Of a stretch of DNA of 64,000 nt, positions 55,597 through 64,000 are shown piece after piece. The translations under genes and the position numbers were made by a program. Source of the stretch: Phoronis australis (lineage: Eukaryota > Phoronida > Phoronidae); NCBI GenBank assembly GCA_002633005.1, contig NMRA01000034.1, forward strand, positions 67,406-131,405, written 5' to 3'. The notes beneath the pieces were generated by a model that worked only from the letters and a program-made list of their open reading frames with translations, was not told where the DNA came from and did not search any database. Position 1 is the stretch's first letter, and each line of letters starts with the position of its first letter.

Positions 55597-56740
55597 CTGC
55601 AACAAACGGAGTACAAGCATTATTTACTGGAGGTGCCGATTCCATGCATTGCACTGAAAATCTGCCACTGCTTATAATAACAATAGAAATGAAATATGAA
55701 CAGACTTCATAAAGCCTCACCCGATTCGCCAACACATTTAGTACAAGGAGTTGACAACTCAATTCCAAATGCCCTACATTGCCTGTCCCTTGTTTTACAC
55801 AGCGATTGCTCCACATCTAGCATGCCAATCACCTTGTTTCTGCTTGGTTCACAGATAAGCTAGGTTCAATGACCTAGTTAGGCGACCCCCAGTCAATATC
55901 ACGCTTATATCATAATATTATGTGGATCTTCCAGAAGCAATTTGATTCAAAGTAAACAACTAAATGCCCTGTCCTAAGTAAGCTGTGGCAATGTTTATGA
56001 ATGACATATTATTCCTAAGAGAGACCAGTGGTCTCCAAAATCCATTTTGACTGGTTATAGACACTTTAACAGGTTTGACTTTTTACCAGTGATGAGTTTG
56101 ACTCACCTCCATTGGAAGTCGGTGCACAGATATAACGCTTTCTAGTGCTTTCCAGACTCAACTCTTACTGTGATTATATTTTTTATAATAAATATTTAAC
56201 AAAATTTTGAATTGATGTGTCATTTTTTTCAGCGAACATCTTAGGCGTTAGAAACCAGCTCCCGAATCCGAGCAAAACAGGCAACCACTCCATTGTATCG
56301 GGAGCACGTACATTAATTATGTAGTTTCCATAGAGTTGGAATGTTCTGGAGATCTTAACTATAGATAATGCTCATGTTTAAAATGAAAATATCCAGGAAC
56401 TCGATCTTAAAACGCAACTTTTTGCTCAAGCCTACATTTCAAATAATGGTCATTGAAGTTGTGGTCCTATCTGTACTAACAATATGGCTCAGTCACGCCC
56501 GATTCAACACAATTTAGCTACAGATGCATCACTGGTCCAATCAAGACACAGGGTCAATAATCAGCTATCACACAATGGGTTTCCCAACAACTATCTTGTA
56601 ACATTCTCGCATACTAGTTGAGTAATCGATAGAAGGCTTCTTATAGGAGATTCAGAAAATCAAACATAATGGAATGCACTTTTTTTAAGAGGCAGACATC
56701 AGATCGCGATGCCACCGCACAGGTCATTGTCACGATAACA
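55597..56740. other. upstream of the TLK start exon, nothing recognised
   Basis: Intron or 5' flank of TLK. No exon, promoter motif or delimited repeat seen. Confidence 0.4.
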
Positions 56741-56744
56741 CGAC

Positions 56745-56932
56745 ACATCATGGACTAACTTGCATTTCTTAAACATACATGGACAGTGACCAGCACAATA
56801 GCCCAGACTTATTTCAAAATGACTATCTTTCTCATGCAACATCATGGACTAACTTGCATTTCTTAAACAAACATGGACAGTGACCAGCACAACAGCCCAG
56901 ACTTATTTCAAAATGACTCATGTAGTGCCTTA
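56745..56932. repeat. 94-bp tandem duplication
   Basis: Units begin ACATCATGGACTAACTTGCA at 56745 and 56839 and end TATTTCAAAATGACT. Only a few substitutions differ. Confidence 0.93.
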
Positions 56933-56989
56933 TCCACAAGTCTGTATTTAACCAAACACCTGTAAAACTAAACGTTTAACTCGGTAAAA

Positions 56990-57375
56990 ATATAGATTTT
57001 ATGAATGTTGAAAGCCTATAGAATTGGATTTCGATGATTTATCAATAAGCCATTGACTGGCTCATCGGAGTGACCACGTCTTTGTAAAATGTAGCAAAAA
57101 AAGGAAGGAATTTCATTTGATATAGATGTTCACAATGAAATCTAAAAACAATGGTTCATCAGTTTTCAAAGTTATGCTTTCATTTCATATTTTAATTTTT
57201 CATGAAAATCATTAGTCCTATTTTTAGGAACATTTCAAAAACAATTCCCAACACCCTTTGAAGTCCAGTGTATAAACAAAAGTACCTTAAAGTTTTACAT
57301 GAATATGGTCAGTCATTTCCGAGATATGGTGTTCCAACTTTAGCCAAATTTAGACATTTTTCTAGATCCAACAAG
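56990..57375 (+). repeat. dispersed repeat B, copy upstream of TLK
   Basis: Contains GAATGTTGAAAGCCTATAGA, TCATTAGTCCTATTTTTAGG, GGTCAGTCATTTCCGAGATA and TTAGACATTTTTCTAG, in the family order. Confidence 0.65.
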
Positions 57376-58678
57376 AGTAGGGAATAGTGGAAATGCCCTT
57401 AGCAAATCAACATACTGCAAACGGATCCAATCTGTCACAATGCTGGTCTAGTGTAGAGAAGTGTGTGGACTTATTCCCCAAGTCCACTCAGCTTGATGTA
57501 TATCTATGAACATGTGGTGACTGTCTATGTGATCTAAGACCAACATGTGATCAATAACGGACCATGTTCACCTCCTCAGGCTTTTACACAGAGTTAGTCC
57601 TACATTTGAGCAAGTGAAGTGATGTATCAAAACAACACCAGTATGGCAAGTTTTAAATAAATGAGTAGTATACATCGTGCACCAAAACATTAATAACAAG
57701 TACAGTACCTGAGATGTCCTTTAGATTGGGACATAAACACAAACATTCTTGGAAAAATGTCAAAATCGGATTGGAATTAGCCATTAATCTGCTTGCTACT
57801 ACTTATCATTCATAACATCCTACCACGTCTTGATCTAAGGCAGCACTTAACACTTGTTGAACACTTCCAGTCTGACTGATGAATTACAGTTAGTGACAAT
57901 GACCTTCATGTCACTCAGGAGGCCTGGTTCAAACATGAATGAGGACTGTAATAAATGACCCAGTTTTGCCTTAATATGGCTGCCTTAGGCAATGTCCAAT
58001 GTCAAAAAAACACCAACATTTCAACTCACAGTTCACCATTCACTACATGGTGACACCGTAGAAAGCTGCCTCTTTCTCAATCCGATTAGATGGAGAGGCG
58101 ACAGCAGTTCATCACCGTGAGGATGTTCGAGGGTTAATGGTTCCTACTCCCCAGTCACTACCTCAATGCATGCATTTCCACAGGTAGGACCCTTGTTACA
58201 AAAGTACCACATGGTGAAATTTGAGGTGTTCACTGAATCTTTCACTACTACAACCGCGAATAAAGTCCGCAGTTTTGTGGTAAGATAAGCGACTGGGAAA
58301 AATGAACCACAGGGAAGTGGATGTTGATGGTATTTTTGCCAACAACAAAACTGTCAGCGGAAACATGCTTTTTCCAGGAAGTGGGCAGGCTAATATGTTC
58401 AATATGATACACTAACAGGGCCCTCGATTTTAAGACCACATAATGGGAAATTGGCTCTATAAATAGGGGTTGGAAAGCCATGCACTTACCCATGGTTAAG
58501 AAGAGTAAAACAGTACAAAGTAAAACGACGGGTGTCGGTACTAAAACATATTAAAATATTCCTTCCATTCCTCTCAATGGGAAAATTCCTGTGAGAAGAT
58601 AAAGGCACCATACCCCTTACGTGACCGAATGTCCCGACTTATAGTTTGTATTATGCCTTTTCCTTCCTTAAAAACCAA
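57376..58678. other. gene-free stretch upstream of TLK
   Basis: No supported exon or element. May hold an untranslated TLK exon that cannot be seen without transcripts. Confidence 0.35.
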
Positions 58679-58735
58679 CAAGAGCAACGCAGAGGGTTGA
58701 AATGTGCTCACGAATACTCTCGAGTTCCGAATAGC
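58679..58735 (+). repeat. repeat A, 5' fragment
   Basis: CAAGAGCAACGCAGAGGGTT followed by GAAATGTGCTCACGAATAC matches the start of the 29173 copy. Confidence 0.55.
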
Positions 58736-58859
58736 CGTATCTATACCATTATTTATTTCAGACTTGTTTTCTGGTCTATACGGAGCTTATTCGGGTCTCT
58801 GTGTTTATTAATTTTCCAAACTTTTTCCACTCACCACAATTATTTGGTTCTGAAATTCG

Positions 58860-58985
58860 GAGTAGGCCATTTCATACTTTTATTTCATTGGATGTTACAC
58901 AAAAACTTAGTTGGTGACACCCCGTATCGTACCCAAACTTTCTGATTAGAGCACTCAGTCCTAACCTCTCGACCACGAGAAACTC
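58860..58985 (-). mobile_element. Leu/Ser-tRNA-like SINE head
   Basis: On the minus strand TCGTGGTCGAGAGGTTAGG resembles the A-box region of class II tRNAs and GGGTACGATACGG the B box. GTGTCACCAACTAAG follows. No intact cloverleaf or extra arm, so SINE-derived rather than a tRNA gene. Confidence 0.5.
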
Positions 58986-59804
58986 AGTTTGGGTTTGTAA
59001 TTTAGAAAGGCTATATACGACTCCACGCTACGCATGGAAGTCACGTCATATGCATTAAAAAAGACTTTATTCGCTAAAATATACAAAAGTATGTTTCAAA
59101 GCTTAAAACAATCGGACTCCCAAGCAAGGGTTTACGCAGTGGCTGACTTTTGGACGGCCAGAATGTTATTTCAGACAGGTTCGGTGGGAGGGTCAGAATT
59201 AAAAAAGACTAGCAAAATTTAAAAAAACTTGAAATGATGACCACTTTCTCGATATTTTCGGCTGGTCGGCTGTCACTCAAATAAATAGGCCATCTGTCAT
59301 TTCAGAAATAAGAAATTAAGTGCACAGAAAGTTTTTTCTTAGCGCATTTTTCAACATTCCGCGTGCCTCGTGACACAGGTCGGTGCAACCGGCAACCCAA
59401 CATACCTATCAATGGAAACGCTTTTGACGATTCTTATTGGTTGTTACTTGTGCATTTCTCATTTAGACAAACACTATTGGTTAGTTTTGGTGCATCTCTC
59501 ATTGTCACTAGCCAATCAAATTTGAACTCATCTAACAGGGTTTCTTTGGCTGATCCAATATTTATGATTACATCCTGTGAAAAACTGGCAAGCAGTTACA
59601 ATTATTCACTGTGTCTGTGCCCGACATTTGCAGTTTCGGGGGGAGTAATTCCGGGATTTTGCACAGCCAGTGTCATCTGCGATTTCCGTCGTGATTGACA
59701 TACTTAGTAATGTCGTTTGCCATGCAAAGGCCTAAAAAGGACTCGAGGATTGTTTAACAAGAGTCTCCAACTACGGATGTTGACACAGATGCTGATACTA
59801 CAAG

Positions 59805-61294
59805 TACCGTATTTGCCGTAATAACCGCCCATGCCCCTATACGTGCTCCCACCATGCGTTTTCAGACTTTGCTAAAATAAGCACCCAGTCCATGAACGTG
59901 TACGTGCCAAAAATGTCTTACCTACAGTACTACAATTCTACAGTAACGTCTTCAATTTATAAATAATATCCGTCAGTCCTGAAAAAAATCGTGCGCAGAA
60001 TTTGTAGACGAGCCTCGCCGCTATGTCAGTATTTAGCCGTGACTATACACTTCAAACTTCCCCCATGCCTCAAAACAAACACAAAAGTTCTGCTGACATT
60101 GCGAGGACCAATGGTCTGGTGTTTCAGAACAGAAATAGTGTACTTGTCTACGGGATTGCTTTGTAGATACTTCCCGCTTTCAACAGGAATCCAAATTTCT
60201 TTGTAGGCCTACATGTGAAAACCGCGAATCAAAGACTAATGAAAAGCTTGGCCAGTGTTAAAAGCACGTGGCCATGAAGCGCACGCTACATACATGAACC
60301 TGACATCAAAGGCATTAGTCGGGAACTATCCATTCATGAAACGGGTAGCATAGCATCGGCAAGAAAAGAATATTGGCACTAATTTCTGACAGTTTCTCAT
60401 ACTATAAAAAATGTTTGCGTTATTTTTAAGATGAATTGTTTAATTAACCATAATTGGTGTTTTTAAGCCAAATATCTGAATAAATGACCACTGACAGTGA
60501 ATGCTTACACACCCTTACACCGAAAAATAACTGTCAGATAGTCACGTACGCCGCATCCAGCCACACGGCGACTAATATGGCCTTAACGAGACAAATGTCG
60601 AACGTTTTTAGCACGAGACCGGAAAAGTGCTGAATGAAACACGCTCTGGTTTAGGTCTACTGCTTGTGCAAATTTCTTTAGATACAATGCACATCTAGCT
60701 CGTTAGATTGCGTGGCTCTGGCCAAAAGACAGTATCTGCTCTGGCAAATGAACTCTGGTGACACGCACGCGCTCGCTTACTCACAAACTCAGACAACTTC
60801 AAAACAAACGTCACGTGACAACAACATGTGTGTTTGTCCAGACATTTTTCTCATGTTGCCCATCATTCATGTAGATGTCACGATGTACTAGCAGATTTTT
60901 ATTTAACCTGCCGTGATCCCGACTCCACGGGAACTTGGAAAACTTAAGGAGGATTTCAGGTAATTTGCTTGAGTCGAAACTGTATTTTTATTCAAGCATT
61001 CAAGTTGCCAAATCGACGATTGCAAGGCAGGCAGTCGGCGAGTTTTCGCCCTGGGATTTCACCACAATTTTCTGAAAAAGATCGTAATTTAGCAGCAAAC
61101 TTTGATAGCAATGCACCACAGTTTTGTAGAAAGTCTTTGATAGATTACAGATACGTCAAAGTGCGTAAATATGATGAATCTTAGCTTCCGATTTCACCCA
61201 TTTCGGATACCGGGTTTCAACGGCCTTGGGTTATAATAAGTGCCCCCGTGAAACAAACAAAGTGCCCTGGGCGGTTATTACGGCAAATACGGTA
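59805..61294 (+). mobile_element. TIR DNA transposon, copy 1 (about 1.5 kb)
   Basis: Left TACCGTATTTGCCGTAATAA and its reverse complement at the right end (TTATTACGGCAAATACGGTA) are perfect inverted repeats, extending to ACCGCCC. Two interior blocks (about 60090-60140 and 61020-61240) recur in reverse at 62971-63858. A 71-codon frame at 59991 and another at 60969 are open, but I recognise no transposase family. Confidence 0.8.
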
Positions 61295-61299
61295 TTTGT

Positions 61300-62700
61300 A
61301 TGATAAAAATTGCCACTAAATAGTGCAAAACATGTCGAATCCATCCGTAAACGATAACAAGTCATCAATTTTTTAATAGAAAGTCATTTATTATATTTCA
61401 TGAAAATCCGTCAAGAAACTTCAGAAAAACAGAGAAAAACGGAAAAAAATTAGCCCTAGGGGGCACAGCGTTCGTCAGATCCATCTGAAGGTTGTCATCA
61501 TCTTCATATAATGGTAATGACTTTCTAAATTTAATAAAGATCCTGCAGTTGGTTTAGATCTACTAGGAGGCCACTAGGAGGCACCACAGCAGTCAAACTT
61601 GTCGAAAAATCATCATCAACCATCCTCTTCACACTAAGAACATATATGTCAATGTTCACAATCATCCTTGGAGTGGTTTGGTTGATAGAGGGGTGGATGG
61701 TAAAAACAGACTACAAAATAGTAGGCACTAGATGGTGCAAAATACATCGAATCCATTCGATAACGAGAACATGTCATCATTTCTTTAATATAGAGCTATT
61801 TATTAAATTTCATAAAAATCCATTAAGGAACTTCTGAGAAACAGACGAAAATGGAAAAAAATGAAAGTGCCACTATGGGGCACAGCGTTCATCGGATCCG
61901 TCTGAAAGTCATCCTCTGTTGTCAACTTCATACAAACACACTTGCTAAATTTAATAAAAATCCTACAGTGTGTTTAGGAGATGAGTTGAGGAGGCAATGT
62001 GGCCTAGTGTGATAGGTGCCCACCATCATGCGTTCGAGTCTCACTGCTAAACCCTTGGGTCAGGTTTCTAGCTCCTCAGCTCGGTTTTAACTATATGTTA
62101 ATAAAGCACAAAAATAGTTCCAGGTGAGCAGTGCAATGGGCCCACATGCGTGGCCTGAGCACATCTGGTACAAAGTGCACAAGACCACCTGCAATTATTT
62201 TTTTTGGAGACAGCGATGGGCGCAAAAAACTGCCACTAGTAGTCCAAGTCGTCGGAAAATCATTGTCACTTCACACTAAGAACATGTATGCCAATTTCCA
62301 CAATCATCCTTAGTGTGGTTTGGTTGATAGAGGGGCGGACGCCAAAAACAGATTCAAAATAAAAATGGCCACTAGGTGGTGCAAAATACCTCGAATCCAT
62401 CCTAAAACCGGAGAATAGTGTTGTCTCCCCAATTGATCCCTATGTGCCGAATTTGATGAAAATCCGTTGAAGACCTTTGAAGATACAGAGCGTAAAAAAA
62501 TTAAAATTGCCACCAGGGGGCACACCGGTAGTCGTAACCGTCCAAAATTCGCCGTCATCCATCATCAGCTTCATAGGAGCATATTTGCCAAACCTCATCA
62601 AGATCCTGCAAGGGGTTTAGGAGATACAGCTGCGGACGCCAGATGCCCAGACAGAGATGATGGCAATATGCACCCACGGTGGGTGCATACCAAAATATCA
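61300..62700. repeat. repeat A, copy 3, split by a SINE
   Basis: Units like those at 25746-26600 run from 61300 to 61990 and from 62207 to 62700, interrupted by the SINE at 61992-62206. CTCF-core-like motifs: 62369-62382 CCACTAGGTGGTGC, 62510-62523 CCACCAGGGGGCAC, plus weaker ones near 61447, 61570, 61726 and 61867. Confidence 0.75.
61992..62206 (+). mobile_element. tRNA-derived SINE, copy 2
   Basis: The head GGCAATGTGGCCTAGTGTGA with B box GCGTTCGAGTCTCAC is followed by CTAAACCCTTGGGTCAGG, CTCGGTTTTAACTATATG, GTTCCAGGTGAGCAGTG, CAAGACCACCTGCAATTATT. Aligns along its full length with the minus-strand copy at 28817-29033. Confidence 0.85.
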
Positions 62701-62970
62701 CGTAAAATTTTTCTAGGCCAGAACACTTCCCTTGATTGTATAAATTTCCACAACAGATATACAACATGAAATTCCCTTTGTCAAAAGATCCAGGAATCTT
62801 CCACTACTCCTAAAATAACCCCTCACCCTATCCTAACGGCTTGAAGGCAGGTCGCTACATGTTTAGCTTTCCATTTTTCATTATAGTGGCAGTAAAAATG
62901 TAGCAACTACAACCGAAAAAAAATTTTTTTTGACAAATATCAATTAATTGAAACACTAGCTTTGTACAAA

Positions 62971-63858
62971 TACTGTATTCGCCCTAATTAGTGCTTAGGG
63001 CGCTTAGAACAATTAGTTTCGGGAGGCAGGGGCGCTTATTGTAGCCTAAGGCAGTTGAAACTCAGTCTCTGAAACAGGTGAAATCGGAAGCTAGGATTCA
63101 TCTAATTTATGCTCTGCAATGTATCTGTAGCCTATGACGGACTTTCCCCAAAATTGTGGGGCATTGCTATCAAACTTTGTTGTTAAATTACGATCCTTTT
63201 TCAGAAAATTACAGGGAAAACTGATGTGTCGCTGCTTCGCGATTGTCAATAAGGCAACTTGAATTCTCGAAAAAAAATATGTTTCGACTCAACAAATAAC
63301 ACGAAATCCTCTTTCAGTTTCCAAAGACTTTTAAGTTCATGTGGAATTGGGATTAACCGCAGATTAAGTCCAAATCTTGCGCTAGACCGCACCCCGCAAC
63401 ATGAGAAAATCTGGACGAACACACATGTTGTTGTCACTTGACATTTGTTTTGATGTTTGTCTGCGTGTGTGTGTGCCGAGTGAGCGAGATTCACTCCCGT
63501 GGACAAGTACACTGTGTCTGTTCTGAAAGGCCAGACCGTAGTGGGACACATACCTCAAGAGATCTGCAAAACTTTTGAGTTCCTTTTGAAGCACTGCGGA
63601 AGTTTGAAGTGTATATTCACGGCTAAATACCGACATACCAACGAGTCTCGAGGTCTAGAATTGGCACACAATGATTTTTTCAGGACTGTCGGATATTATT
63701 GATAAATTGAAGACGTTACTGTAGAATTTTCGAACTCTAGGTAAGGCATTTTTCAAATGTATACACGTTCATGGGCTGGGCACTTACTTTTAACAAACTC
63801 TGAAAATGCGTGGGTGGTGCTTATTGGGACATGGGCGCTTATTAGGGCGAATACGGTA
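62971..63858 (-). mobile_element. TIR DNA transposon, copy 2 (888 bp, reversed and deleted)
   Basis: Ends TACTGTATTCGCCCTAATTA and TTAGGGCGAATACGGTA. The interior matches copy 1 in reverse: a minus-strand segment encoding FRTDTVYLSTG against FRTEIVYLSTG, and a 200-bp block with TTTTCTGAAAAAG and CTAGCTTCCGATTTCACC. It is shorter than copy 1 and full of stops. Confidence 0.78.
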
Positions 63859-64000
63859 TTTTACTTTCTATCACACAAGCTAAAGCGCAATTAGTTTACA
63901 CCTGAGTGAGGGATCTGTGGACTCAGTACTAATACTTGACTTCCAACGCTCTACTTCAGCTAGACTTTGTCCAAAAGTAAAACCATGATCACTGTTCAAG

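Overview
The window is nuclear DNA from an animal, not a bacterium. It is AT-rich, and the genes are split into short exons (56-230 bp) with GT-AG introns of 0.3-3.3 kb. Dispersed transposon debris fills the introns and intergenic space. Gene content (a ciliary/sperm-type protein, the spliceosomal helicase DDX23/PRP28 and a Tousled-like kinase) and the tRNA-derived SINEs suggest a marine bilaterian invertebrate. I cannot name the species.

Layout. (1) 749-3154, plus strand: the last four exons of a short-motif protein resembling SPMIP7/SPATA48; its 5' end is not in view. (2) 3155-6014: convergent intergenic DNA. (3) 6503-24956, minus strand: DDX23, 16 coding exons whose phases all join, giving 764 residues plus stop; the extreme N-terminus is unresolved beside an N in the assembly. 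(4) 25.1-29.7 kb: gene-poor DNA with a YY1-like promoter candidate, decayed repeats carrying CTCF-like motifs, a hAT-like MITE and a tRNA-derived SINE. (5) 31454-55591, minus strand: a complete Tousled-like kinase, 19 coding exons totalling 2085 nt (694 aa), with a likely 1.7-kb 3' UTR down to about 29705. Its introns hold several well-delimited DNA transposons, including a TTAA-flanked element with a broken THAP domain, and minisatellites. (6) 55.6-64 kb: upstream of the TLK start codon, almost entirely repeats, including two opposed copies of one TIR element and a second copy of the SINE.

DDX23 acts in the U5 snRNP during spliceosome activation. TLK acts on chromatin assembly through ASF1. 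Nothing in the sequence links the three genes functionally; they are ordinary neighbours, DDX23 and TLK transcribed in the same direction and the first gene converging on DDX23.

The most unusual points are a 37-bp tandem duplication that copies a DDX23 5' splice site, the Kolobok-like THAP element, a repeat family seeded with CTCF-consensus motifs, several TIR elements delimited to the base, and a 440-bp tandem duplication with an N at its junction that looks like an assembly artefact. Gene models were made by eye from protein-family knowledge and splice phases; no database search was run.
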